Assembly: GCF_037042905.1 (NCBI RefSeq)
Contig: NC_087261.1
Location: forward strand, 27,416,817 to 27,480,816
DNA from: Lytechinus pictus
Taxonomy: Eukaryota > Echinodermata > Echinoidea > Temnopleuroida > Toxopneustidae
Direction of reading: 5' to 3'
DNA: 64,000 nt
Shown here: one piece after another, positions 1 through 12,400 of the stretch
How the letters are laid out: every line of letters starts with the position of its first letter
How positions within the stretch are numbered: position 1 is the stretch's first letter
The notes under the pieces: model-generated
What the model saw: the letters and a program-made list of their open reading frames with translations, nothing else
What the model was told of the DNA's origin: nothing
Databases searched by the model: none
Translations under genes and position numbers: made by a program

Positions 1-1373
1 ATACTTTCGTTTATCCATGGTGATTGCATTTTTCGAACCCTCTTTGTCTTAAGAGGCATATGTGTATTTACAACTTCTAGGAACAGCTTTTCAAATTTAT
101 CAGTAGCTTTATCGATATCATTTTCCGACTCAACCTCAATCCAGTTTTGCTGAGTTAAATCAGACTTGTTCTTATTGATATCAACATCTTTCAATTTCCT
201 GTAGGTACAATACTTGACACACTCTAAAAAACGAAGTGCTAATTCAGCTCTTAAAGAGTGTGTATAGTGACTGCACTTCGGAGTGCTGATTTTTTTAGTT
301 CAAATTTGAACGAGAAAATCAGCACTCCGAAGTGCAGTCACTATACACGCTCCTTAAGAGCTAAATTAGCACTCCAGTTTTTAGAGTGCACCAGAATGAG
401 TATGATGGGATTTCCAAACGAGATAGCTCATCGAATGGTCACTAACACCATTATGTATGACACCAGAGGACTTAATCATAGAACTATTGTTAGTTAACAT
501 GTGATCAATAAGAGAGGCAGATTGACTTGTAACTCTGGTACATTCAGTAGTATTGACAAAAGATAATGAGAATACGTTGTTAATCTGCTTATATCGTCTC
601 GTGGTACAATCGTCAACCTCTTTCAATATATCAAGATTGATATCACCCATGATAATAAGATGACAGTCTAGAGTTTCCGAATATTCCAAAAAGTTTTCAT
701 AATGGTTCAAAATATCAGACTTAGAATTCGGCGGTCGATACCAATTTAAGAGCATTATTGGTTTAGAATTTTTTATATTTATGACAACAGGTATGGCTTC
801 AAAATCTGACATAGGAGAATCCTCAATTATACTGAACTTTACACTTTCATGAATATAAAATGAAACACCACCGCCTAACCTATTCCTATCTTTACGAACA
901 ATGTTGTAATGTGAAACTTCTATTTCATTATCAGTTATGGACGTATCAAGTCTCGTTTCATTGTTGAGAGCAAGTAAATGTATGTCATTACAACTCAAGA
1001 TAGTGCGTATCTCATCGATATGTTTATAAAGACTCACTACATTCAACTGAGTAAATTTAATTCCTTTACCTGAAAGGCACGAGTAAATAAAGTCACATGT
1101 AAGAGCATCGTTACATTGGGCAGATCCATGCTTACCATGAACATCATTAGCCTTACCGGTTACATCAATATCAAAGTCAAAGAATGGCAAATTTTGCATA
1201 ATACACCTAGGGCATTCCCAGTTATTAAAATGATGGGATACATTATTGTACAAGTTCAGTGGTACGCCGGCACAAGATATATGTACCCATTTGTCACACG
1301 AAGTGCACAAAAGACCTTTATGATTTCTCTTAACGGCTAAATTACATAAAGCACATGGATATTGTACAACCAT
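1..1373 (-). pseudogene. PHD-finger + APE endonuclease part of a CR1-like LINE, interrupted by a MITE
   Basis: Retrotransposon remnant read leftwards from a Met at 1373. Residues 7-57 form a PHD/RING-like zinc finger (C-x2-C, C-x2-C-x4-H-x2-C, then C-x2-C near WECPRC). An AP-endonuclease-like (EEP) domain follows: LLALNNETRLD, RKDRNRLGGGVSFYIHE, WYRPPNS, IIMGDINLDI and SLIDHMLTNN, ending at GVSDHSM. The frame is broken at 388 by the palindromic element 220-388. Beyond it, 1-217 encodes the usual endonuclease-to-RT linker (YRKLKDVDI, then HMPLKTKRVRKMQSPWI). The RT domain lies outside the window. PHD fingers are known in CR1-like LINEs. A run of about 22 A on the plus strand (1404-1425) lies upstream of the start, so this is a decayed, partial copy. 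The family (CR1/Jockey group) is inferred from motifs. Confidence 0.8.
220..388. mobile_element. 169-bp palindromic MITE inserted in a LINE ORF
   Basis: Ends are CACTCTAAAA and TTTTAGAGTG, and the two halves are near-perfect reverse complements meeting at TTCAAATTTGAA (about 299-310). It is flanked by the direct dinucleotide CA (218-219 and 389-390). Removing the element and one CA joins the LINE codons on both sides in frame, which fixes the boundaries. A second copy lies at 62779-62955. No coding capacity. A CACT-start terminus with a 2-bp TSD would suit a CACTA/EnSpm-type source, but that is inference. Confidence 0.85.
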
Positions 1374-1403
1374 TTAATATAACGGTATCGAGACCGAGAG
1401 AGG

Positions 1404-1425
1404 AAAAAAAAAAAAAAAAAAAAAT
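1404..1425. repeat. poly-A run
   Basis: About 22 consecutive A just beyond the PHD-LINE start codon. 1430-1660 is AT-rich and shows nothing recognisable. Confidence 0.8.
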
Positions 1426-1689
1426 GAAAATAAGTTTTTAAAAAGAACTAATACAAATACGGCTTGCAATAGATATGATAAATATGTTAATGAAGTGATT
1501 AAATTTTGTTATTTTATAAGACTATACTCCTGTACGTTGGCCTTATTACGATTACCCGTTGATAATTAATTGTTTATTCAAATTGTTTAACAGTGCTATC
1601 AATCAAAAGGCTAAAGTATAGAATTTAACTTAGAGAACCGTAATTGCTGATACATAGGAAGTAAGCATTCACATTTCACCTTGTGTTAA

Positions 1690-2395
1690 CATTGTGGATC
1701 CGTTTACGGGTAGCATCAACTACAAGGAAGATTAAGACCATTGTGTGTTCTAATAAGTTACCATAACATCTATTGGATAATAAAGGTATAAGCTCTCTGC
1801 TAGGAAAGTCATATGTAGAGTTCCAAATACAAAGGCCAAGAACATGGGTCAAAGTACTGACGGATCTTTTCAGGATGTAGAACTTGTAGTTGGAGAGTGA
1901 GTTGATTAGGATGTCAGAAAAATCATCAGAGCGATTCAAATTAACACCAACCATTCTTTAAATTGTGGATCCACTAGTATGCGTCAACAAAGAAAAAGAT
2001 TAAGACTATATTGTGTGTCCTAATAAGTTAAAATACATCAATTGGATAATATGAAGGTAGAAGCTCCATGCCAGCAAAGTCATTGAGAAAATCACTTGTC
2101 AAAGGCCAATAACATAGGTCAAAATACTGACGGATCTTTTCAGGATGTAGAGCTTGTAGTTGGAGAGTGAGTTGATTAGGATGTCAGAAAAATCATCAGA
2201 GCGATTCAAATTAACACCAACCATTCTTTAAATTGTGGATCCACTTGCATGCGTCAAAGATTAAGACTATATTGTGTGTCCTAATAAGTTAAAATAACAT
2301 CAATTGGATAATCTGAAGGTAGAAGCTCCATGCCAGCAAAGCCATTGAGAAAATCACTTGTCAAAGGCCAATAACATAGGTCAAAGTACTTTCAG
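1690..2395. repeat. about 270-bp tandem repeat, 2.6 copies
   Basis: GTGGATCC recurs at 1694, 1965 and 2235 with the same following order of segments (AGATTAAGAC..TGTGTG, TAATAAGTT.., CAAAGGCCAA.., GACGGATCTTTTCAGGATG..). Units 1 and 2 share a long, almost identical stretch ending CACCAACCATTCTTTAAATT. The third unit is cut short near 2395. Short frames through it differ between units, so no coding is claimed. 2400-3295 holds nothing else apart from a 33-bp inverted repeat at 2586-2618. Confidence 0.8.
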
Positions 2396-3295
2396 ATATT
2401 TTCAGGGTTTGTTCAGGGTTCACAATTCACCATCTAATATGCATGTTTGTTCAAAATATTTTCTAGCGATGGTGTATGTTCATGCATTCATTCTTTTCTT
2501 GAAAATTCCTTGTGCTTCTCTTTGTTTACAAAGGACATTGTGCTAATTTCCTGTAGAAAAAATTATGACACTGATGGATTTCCATAGAGTTACGATTGGT
2601 AGGATCAATCGCAACTCTTTGTAAGATGGGCCCCTGGCATAGCAATAATCAATTTATGTCCAATGGCCTCCAAAAACCCACATCGCATTGATTATAAAAG
2701 ACGGATGAAAAAATAGCTCTTCTATTGGAGCTTGTAGCTAAAGATGGATATCACCGTAGAGAAGTTTCACCGAAATAATGAGCAAAACTTCAAACGCCTT
2801 ATTAAAGTTGAAAAACAAAATAATATCGGGTATAATCATGATAACAATAATAATACTAATACTAATTATAATAATATTAATAAAAGTGATTTCTTAAGCG
2901 CACACTTTTTCCGCAGTCCGAAGACGCTCTTGAAAGGCGCTTGCCAAGCAAAAGTTCATCTTAAATATATATACCCCAAAAAATAAAAACATGCATGTAA
3001 AAGGAATTCTACAAAGAGATCTTAAGTAAATACTAAATACAAAAGGGTTCAAACATTACTAAAAAGAACAGTTCTGCATCACTCACTGTTCTTTTCCATT
3101 TCATTAGAGACTTGTTCATTAATTATCCTTTGTATTCATACTCAACAATAGACATTAATTTTTGGCTGGAACGCCCTAAATCAAGGTCTGCCGACTGTTA
3201 CAGAACTTAGACTCCATCAGTTTGGTTCTCAGTAATGGGAAATAATTTCAGTCTTAGAATGGGCACATAAGTTCTGACATTTCTCAGTCTCTTAC

Positions 3296-3403
3296 CTTGG
3301 GAGTATTGTACTTCTGTCGTTCGATTACAATTACAAGTTTCCATCATCAAGGTAGGGTAAGGGTTAGTGCCCGGCAAAATTGATGGTGTGCGGGTTGTCT
3401 CGA
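3296..3403 (-). CDS. Exon 7: second linker module
   Basis: Acceptor GTGCACCCAG and donor CCCAAG|GTAAGA, phase 1, 108 bp. It encodes ETTRTPSILPGTNPYPTLM, then METCNCNRTTEVQYSQG, a shorter relative of exon 5. By analogy a third WSC exon should follow, but none is visible to the left. Confidence 0.6.
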
Positions 3404-6400
3404 CTGGGTGCACAGAATGTGAAAAAACGTGCGATTAAATGGATTAGCATTTGCATGTTTGTTGTTTTTTCAACATGTCTCCCAATCACTGGCGTAAATC
3501 CGTGTTGAGGGGTGGGGGGGGGGGATGACTGAAATATTTTGGCTTTTTTTTTGTTATCATGTTTTTAGATATGCAAGGAATTGTAATTGATATGTCCACA
3601 GTGGCATACCGTGGGTCACGGCATTGTGGGGGCACCAGCAAAATTTTCGAATTACTGAGTGAGCGCGCGAAGCGCGCTCGGTTGCTAGTTATTCTGACCT
3701 AATAGAGACATTTTAAGGACAATATCATTGAGCGGATATGTATCTCACCCGGGGGGGCCACTTCCATTGACGAGTGGATACCATGCGCGACCATGGGGTC
3801 TCGAAAAGCACCCTAAACACGTATTTTCCATATTCTGAAACTGATCAAATAATGCGAGCGCGAAGCGCGAGCTGAATTTTTTATATTCACACCTAAGAAG
3901 GGACATTATAATCAAATTTGTGTAATCATGATAGGTACCTGTCTCGCTAAACAATGCGAGCGCGAAGCGCGAGCTGAAATTTTCGTATATTTTGACCCCA
4001 AACAGCGAGATTTTAAGGAATATATTTTAGGAATCCATTAAGAGTATGCATATCTCACCATAGTCATCTAATGCAAGTGCCAAGCGCTTGCTGATTTTAT
4101 TAGAATTACATCTGAACACATGAAACACTTTTTGTACTCATTGCAATCATGATTATCATACGCATCTCACTAATCAAATATTGCGAGCGTGAAGCGCGAG
4201 CTGAAAATTTAGATAATTTAGATAATTAAGACCTGAAGTGGGGCATTCTAAGGTTTCTTTGTAGGAATTAACTAGGACCATACGTATTTCATTAACCAAA
4301 TGATGCGAGCGCGAAGCGCGAGCTGAAAATTTTTGATATTCAGATCAGAAGAAGGGACATTTCAAGGACTGATTTTAGGAATTCATGAAGAGCAGACATA
4401 TCTCACCAATCCACTAATGCGAACGTAATCACGGAAGGAAATGTTTTTATATATACGAAGACCTTAACATTAGGCAATCACCTTTTTAATCATGTAAAAG
4501 AAGCTCATGTCACTACATAAAACAATGATAACTCAAGTGCTAGGAAATATATTTAGTTTATATTGACTTGAAAACGGGATGTTTTAGTACAACAGGATTA
4601 TATATCTCGTTGAACAGACAATGCGAGCACCAGGAACTATGAAGACGTAGGCCCTGGGCAAATTATGTTTCATGAAGTTATGATAAAAATATTTCTTATG
4701 TAATGTAACATAACATAATTATAATACAACATTATAATGAATAATATTTTCTTCTTTCCCACTACGTTTCTCTTCCTTTCTCCCTCTTTTCTATTTTTCC
4801 CCATTTCCCCGTTTTTGTTTTGGTCAGCCGATGGGGGGGGGGAGCATATGCCCCCCATGCCCCCCCCCCCCCACGTAGTTACGCCACTGTATGTCCATAT
4901 GGCAAATACCCCTCCAATATTATTATCTTTTTACCCCATGATGGTTTAATGGAGATTACATTGAAAAAAAAATTGACATTCCATCTTAATCCCCTCCCAA
5001 AGACCCCAACATTGATGAATTGGAAGAAACAGGGATTTCTCTTCAATGTTATAATAAGGACATAAGTATTTCGTTTGGAAATGGTGAACTGGCTCTTTAT
5101 TTGCATTTTATGATTCAATAATATTGTTTTATTTGTTAAGCGGTATTTTAGGAAGAATTTTCACCAATAAAACAATTATCTCTTGTGATTTTTTTTATTT
5201 CTTTCGTAAAAAGTGGGGGGGGATGTTTGTACAGGCCATCCCCCCCTCCTCGAAAAGTGGGGGGGATATATCCCCCATCCCCCCCCCCCCCGGGATTTAC
5301 GCCAGTGCTCCCAATACATCCAACATTACATCAATATCCACTGATACTTTAAAGACCCCGACCGGAGCGAAAATTAAAATTGCAGAACCATACATTATTT
5401 TAGATTGTCGTTTTATGTGTTGCAGCTCAATGAGGTATAACGCTATAAACGATGCAATGTTTATAATGTATCCCACGCTTTTCAGTTGAGTACTTTGCTT
5501 GAGAACCAACGCTTATTCTCATTATAGCAGAATGTAAGCCTCTATGGCGCTACTGGATAAGCCTTGATTACGAAGGTTCGTACGATAACTGGATGACGTA
5601 TTTTTCCACTTTATCACATATGCACATATGAAAAGGTTATGCATAACCTTTTCTTCATGCTAAGATTCATGAAACCTACCACTCTGGACTATTTTTTCCA
5701 GTTACATTTTCTAGTTATTAGGCAAGCTTTCCATCTCCATCTGTATTCAAATTGTGTGAAACACATTTTTCCTAACATACCAATCTTGACTTCACTTCGT
5801 TCGTCTTCTTTATAAACAAAAATATAAAAGAAATAATAATGCCCGGTAACCAAAATACTATGATAATCCACGAGGATTAGAGGAAAGGAACGTCTGAAAT
5901 AATTCAAATATAATTATAAAAAAAGAGATAATAATAATAACGTTTTATTTACCCAGCTGGGATATAGCCACTGCTCTTCCAGCGGGCCCTGCATAACATA
6001 ATATGTTATTATTACCCTTCTCCAATCTAAATGCTGAGCGCCTAGCAAGAAGGCAGAAGGTCCCATTTTTATAAGTCTTTGGTATGACTCGACCGGGGAT
6101 CGAGCCCACGACCTCCTGTTCATGAGGCGGACGCTCTACCACTGAGCCACCATGCCACTTCAGCGCAGGAATAGGCCTACCTTTTTTTGCTCGATAGCGG
6201 TAAGAGAGGTCTTTCTTTTTTTGCCGACCATGCAGTAGCGGAGGGGTCACGGATGCGACCGTTCTCCATTTGAGACAAAGCATATATTTATTATACCCCT
6301 TTCAGTAACTCGCTGGTCCAGACCAGGCCTAGGCTAAGTCGTAAAATTTTGAGTTTACGAATGGCGCAGGCTACAACAGCGGCGGGGGGGGGGTACTCAG

Positions 6401-9400
6401 TATAAAACGTGTCACGGTCGAGACCCCCATTTTCAGCCTAAATTTCCGTTCCAGAGCATCACCAATTCAGAAAGCCATAGAAAAAATTTTTTACCGTTCC
6501 GGAAACCCTCAAATTTGTGATTTCTCGCTCCAGAGAGCGCCCATCGTGATCTTCTCAGCCGGTCAGAGCGTCAAGCTCATAGGTCAAGCTCGATCAGCGC
6601 GGAGCCATTATGCCGGCCTGCCGAAGCTCCCCGCGCCCGCAGCTAACTTGCGCTGGTCCGATGTGAATCTAGCAAAACGCGCACGCGTTTTGCCCCTACG
6701 ACCTAATGAGCTCCGGAGACCCCTGTTACGAAATTGGTTTAGGCAAAGTGATAGGGAACCAACTGAAGTTAGACCAAATGGAACGTGGGCGAAATGAGAG
6801 TAGACAAAGTAGATATTGGACCAATTGAAAAAAAAATACAATTAGACAAAATGATAACAAACAAAACGGCTATTAGACCAACTGGCTATTAGACGAGATG
6901 GTAATGGGACTATGTTGATAGTTTTTGACTCACTAATGGTAGACGAAATGATATCAGACCATGCGATAGTGGGGGGAAAGGCAGTAGACGAAATGGCAAT
7001 AAACCGATAAATATCCATACAAACAGTAATCCTGATTTCCAAATTCTCTTTTTCGTGTCTCAAAATACTTAGTGACAGCATATTTTATATCTTATCTGTA
7101 GCTCGAGTCCTGAAGAAAATACCGCTGCGCCATTATGCGTTTCGACATGTGATGTTATGCGTTAGAAAAACTACGACATTATGCGTTGGTGCGACATTAT
7201 CGGTTGTAACAACCCCGGCCCGTGGCCCGTTTTTATGTAGTCCGTTCCAGAGCATTGCATTTTTAGCAAATCGTTGATCCAAGAGCCGTTCCGGAGTCCC
7301 CCGTTTTAAGACCAAAATTTAGTGCCAGAGCCCCCTATTTTCGAGTTGGCGCCTGCACATAATGTATCATGTTATAATTCGAGTACCCCCCCCCCCCCGG
7401 CAACAGCCTACGCCATGCCCGGGCTATTTTGGTGCTGCTTTTACCAGAATGCCAGCGCCATCGTAAAACTGGGCCTTGTGGCGTGCGCCTGTAATCCAAG
7501 TTATGTGGGGAAGTTACAAATTGATGCAGAGGTTCGAGCCCTGGTCACGTCTTTCAGATGGTGACGTTAAAGGTCGGTCCAGACGTAAATAATCATATCT
7601 GATTGATACACGTCTGACAAAACTCAAATACACACACACACGCCATCGTAAAAGTATCGCGGATCTGCTACAGTTACTGAACGCTTGTGGTGCGGACTAT
7701 TTTAGGCCGGTGCGGACCAAAAAAATCAGTCATGAGTTACTGAAAAACGGTATTACAAGGAGAAATGGATAGGATTCTTACTGTTAAATAGAGCAACGTG
7801 AGATGGACCTCCACAAAATTCACTCCTTCGTCCGATACATGGCGAATTACACGATGTTTCAGGTACCCGAGAAGACGGGTCAATGAAAATGGATGCACTC
7901 CCACACAGACATGAGGCACCAGTAAGTACACCAGCGTAGAGATAGGCCTTTCCAGAGCGTTCACACCAGGTAATGCAGTTTGGTATCGTCATGTTTTGAA
8001 TGTTATATGTGATTCCAAAAGGAGTTTCAAGGTTCGTTAACTCTGATAAATGGAAGGGATAGCATCCTAGAAATCCACAATCTGTATAAAAAAAAAAGAT
8101 GGAAATAGTCCTGGATAAGCGTTTATAAATGCGTCGCAGAAGAAAATAGGCCTACAAACGGAAAACGCCGCCTAAACTCCCAAATGACTTCTTATGAAAG
8201 GTCAAGTCCACCCCGGATCAAGAGTTGATTTCATTCAATAGAGAAAATCAATCAGGCATAATGCTTACAATTTCATAAAATTCGGACCTAAGTTAAACGT
8301 TATGACTTTTCAAATTTGTATAATTTTTCACAAAACAGTTGGTAATATGCACAACTTATTGATATGCAAATGGGAGAGTCGATGATGTCACTCACTACCC
8401 ATTTATTTTGTTATTTTTGTTTTTGTATGAATGGTACAATATATATATTTTTTTTTCAGTTTTCTTTACAGATTCTTCAACAGTTCAGGAATCCTCTTGA
8501 GTGAATCACAAGAGGTTGACCCTCATTTACAAAAGAAATTTTAAAATATAAGTTTTTCACACCCTATTTTCATAATTTTCGGTGTTTAGCGAGGATGATA
8601 TTTTCAAATAATTTTTTTTCAGTGATGTGCTTGACATGTCTATCTTTAGCATTTTGCTTGCAGGCCTACCAACTTGTGAACTTGGCCAATAATATAAGAA
8701 TGAAGTGGACCCATTATTCTTACCTTTGAAATGCTGTACTTCTGTCTTCTGATTACATGTGACATTTCCAGACAGAGATGACGTCGATGATGTTTCAGGG
8801 TAAAGAGTCGAGTTATCAAAATTCCAACTAGACTCGGTGGTGCCGAATTTTGCATATATTGTGCCATCTGCCTCGGGAGAAGTCTCGACTAGAAAAAAAA
8901 AAACACATGGTGCGATTTAACACGTAATATCTTTTGCTCGAGTTCTTTCATTTTTCTGCTGGCCCGAAGTACATGCAGGTTAAATAAAATGTTGTCTTTT
9001 CCAAATTTACATTTCCTCTTTTGTTTACACTTTCCTTTCTGCTTTCTTGCATTTCCCCCTCTTTTTCTTGTTTTCGGCCTACTTGCTTTTCCTTTTAAAG
9101 GGGAAGTTTGCCCTGAAGAAAAGTTTGTTGTAAAACAAAATAGCAAAAGAATGATAAAAAATATTGGTGAAGGCTTGCGGAAAATTCGTTAAAGGTTAAG
9201 AAAGTTATTAGAATTTTAAATTTTGGATTTGTGACGTCATAAACGAGCAGCTGCCCCATATGTTATGTATATAAAAAAAAACATGAATTTTATTTATTGT
9301 ATGGTACCTGATGACTTATTTTTGTTTTCTTTTCATGATCGGGTGTGAAATTTTTTGTCTATTGATACACAAAACGTACAGTAAAAACTATTTTCAATTT

Positions 9401-12400
9401 TATGAGAAAATGACATTTCATAGATTTTTTACCATTCACTATGTAGGAATGCTGCTCGCATATGACGTCACAAATCAAACAATTCAAATTATTATAAATT
9501 TCCAATTCTTTGATGGATTTTTCTCAAACCTTTTTTTTTTTGGTATTTTTTCTGCTACTTTTACGATAAACTTTTTGTCAGGGTAAACTTTCCCTTGAAT
9601 TTCCATACTTCAATTTCAACAACGTTGTGGGAACTTCACTGGGTGGAATGGAGCAAGATCAAGCGTTCTTTTTATGAGAGGATATGTAATAGAGGTTTCA
9701 CGTGAACGAATTGTATGTCATATGATCTTGTTTGCTGTGCCAATAGGAGGATCTCCATATAGTGATCTCAATGATGGAGTGTTGTGGCCCAGTGGATTAG
9801 TCTTCTGACTTTGAAACATAGGGACGTGCATGGGTTTCAATCCGAGCCATGGCGTAGTTTTCTTCAGCAAGAAATTTATCCATATTGTGCTGCACTCAAC
9901 CCAGGGGAGCGATTCATCAACATTTTTGTCCGGCAAGTTGTCAGATCTGACATCTTTCCTTGATTCTGATTGGCTGAGAAGCACTGTTACTATGGTAACT
10001 GTCGGATAAAACAGGACTTGTCGGATAAAACGTCCGACAAGTCCTTTCATGAAACGCCCCCCAGGTGAGGTGAATGGGTACTCGGTAGGAAGAAATTCCT
10101 TAAATGCTTGAGCGCCTAGGCAGCCCAGCTAAAGCCGGGGTAATGATAATAGCAGGGCCCGCTGGGAGAACAGTTTTCAGAAGTGAAGCAACTTCCCTGG
10201 GTAAATAAACCTATTTTATTATTTTTATTATTCTTAATCGCTTTCATCAGGCCACGGTGTCCCACCAGAGAATAGACTGTCTAAAAATATCACTTTGGAA
10301 GTTACGATGGGTATCATCAAAACTGAAGCTTTATTAGAAAGGTACTTAACAAAAAGTTAGGTCCCTTCGACAAGCGCCGACTGATTACAGTATTCTGTGA
10401 CCAGCAACCCCAAAACCACTAATAAGTCGCCCAAAATGAGTATTTGAATTATTGAGTTGAAAAAGTACATTCCACGCTTAAAATGATGTCAAAATTGATC
10501 ACAATTTACCCATAAAAGTACTTGATTGCATGCAGATGTAGAAGAAACTACGCGAGATCTTCACAAATTAAAGGAGAATGAAACCCTTGAAACCAGCTTA
10601 ATCCATATCAAAGAGAAAAATCAAAGAAACATATTGTTGAAAGTTTGAGGAAGATTGAATGAATAATAAGAAAGTTATGAGCATTTGAATATTGAGATCA
10701 CTAATGCCATGTAGATCCTCCCATTGGCAATGCGACCGAGATCTGTGATGTCACACACGTACAACTCCCTCGTTACTTTAGTACTTATTTCACTTATATT
10801 CTCACTTTTATAGAGTCTATCACAAGGTGAGGTGTTCTCTTAATGAGAGGACAAGTACAGAGGTTTCACAACATTATATCATTGATGACTCGATTGTCAT
10901 ATGATTAGAATGAGCAAAAAGAGATGTTTTGGAGTATATTTTCAGTGTCCAAAAGGGGAGAATTGTTCATCTGTGACATCATAAATCTTGGTCGCATTGC
11001 CAATTGGAGGATCTCCATAGCATTAGTGATCTCGACATTCAAATGCTCATAACTCTTCTATTGCTAGTCCTATTTTACTCAAACTGTTGTTGATCTTATT
11101 CTTTGATTTTTCTGCTTTCACAAAAGCTAACTTGCTCCAAGAGTTTCATTCTCCTCTCACTAGGAAGGCGATCGTGGCGACCATGGCGATCTGTGTAAAT
11201 CCCGCAAATCGTAGCAGAATCTTCCTCGAATTCTATTTTTAGCCTGCGAGACGATTGCACTGCAACTTCTATGCGACCGACCTGCGCTGAATGCGCTGGT
11301 AATACGCTGAAAGTACGACGATGCCACTTTCTTGCGACGATTCGAGGCAGATGTGATGCGCTGCTTCTGCGATCAAAGTGATCGTACAACGATGCTCACA
11401 CGCTAATTAGGACCTCGGTACGGTGGTGCTACGAATGAAGCGATTATGTTACGTTCATGATGGGCTCTTGACACGATTTCAAGCAATCGGCATACTAATC
11501 GCGGCACATGACACATTTTTCAGTCGATTGCCAACCTCCGACCAACATGGATGTCCAGAATTTGGTTGGACTTATACATCTTGGCATTCTAAAAGAACAT
11601 CAGTTAAAAGTTGAATGCGAGGACAGGAGAAGGAGGAGGCCAAAAAGATACAGGGTCCGATCCTGGCTGTCACCTAAGTGATAATATACAATATTTTTGA
11701 AATTTCATTCAAAAGATGTCGATGAGCCTAATAGTTAATATGAGGGATGCATCCAGAATTTCATAAAAGAGCATAAAAATCTTTGATATTATGTTTATTT
11801 TTTCCACAAAGTTTGTCACTCAAAAATATTTGGTAAATTCCTTTCAAATTTGTTGACAAGAAGTAGTCTACTGATGTGTGAGAGCACTCATAAAAAGGGA
11901 GGGGGAGGGGGGCACAATGCCAGAATCTCCCTAAAGATTGCCTTTCCCAATCAATACATTAGTGATCGAATCATTAACAAAATTTGATGTTGTCTACTGT
12001 CACTGTGGTTAGAATTCAATTTATTTTCAAAACATAATCAATTTATTTATTTCTGCAGAGGTAACCCATTTCGTCATCGAGACATGTGAGCGTCTTTTTT
12101 CTCTGTCCAGCTGGCTCAGCAGTAAGATTTTCATCCTCCTCCTGTACCCCTTCCTCTTCCTCCTCTACCTCCTCCTCCTCCACCACCACCATAACCCCTT
12201 GATCTTCATCTTCGACCGCCAGCCTAAAAGGGGTAGCTTGGGCAGCTTTCCCTTTTCTGGTCCTTTTTCTGGGAGGTATGTTTGAAAACGCCGTGGTATC
12301 GCCTCGTAATCTGTTGCAAATATGATAATCCGCCACCATCGGCACGGCGTTTTATAGCAGCGCGGACGGTTGTTGTGCAATCGCTGCCCAGTCATCAGCG

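Noticed and set aside
3650..4440. CRISPR-like array from regularly spaced GCGAGC units
   Set aside because: Eukaryotic context, about 100-bp similar spacers, unequal units, and exact hAT termini and TSD explain the block.
5124..5489. 121-codon plus-strand frame
   Set aside because: Crosses the end of the outer hAT-like element including poly-C; no conserved motif.
6100..6158. Functional tRNA gene on the minus strand
   Set aside because: Boxes A and B are present, but it is fused to a SINE body and tail and repeated at 14.4 kb; no intact cloverleaf end.
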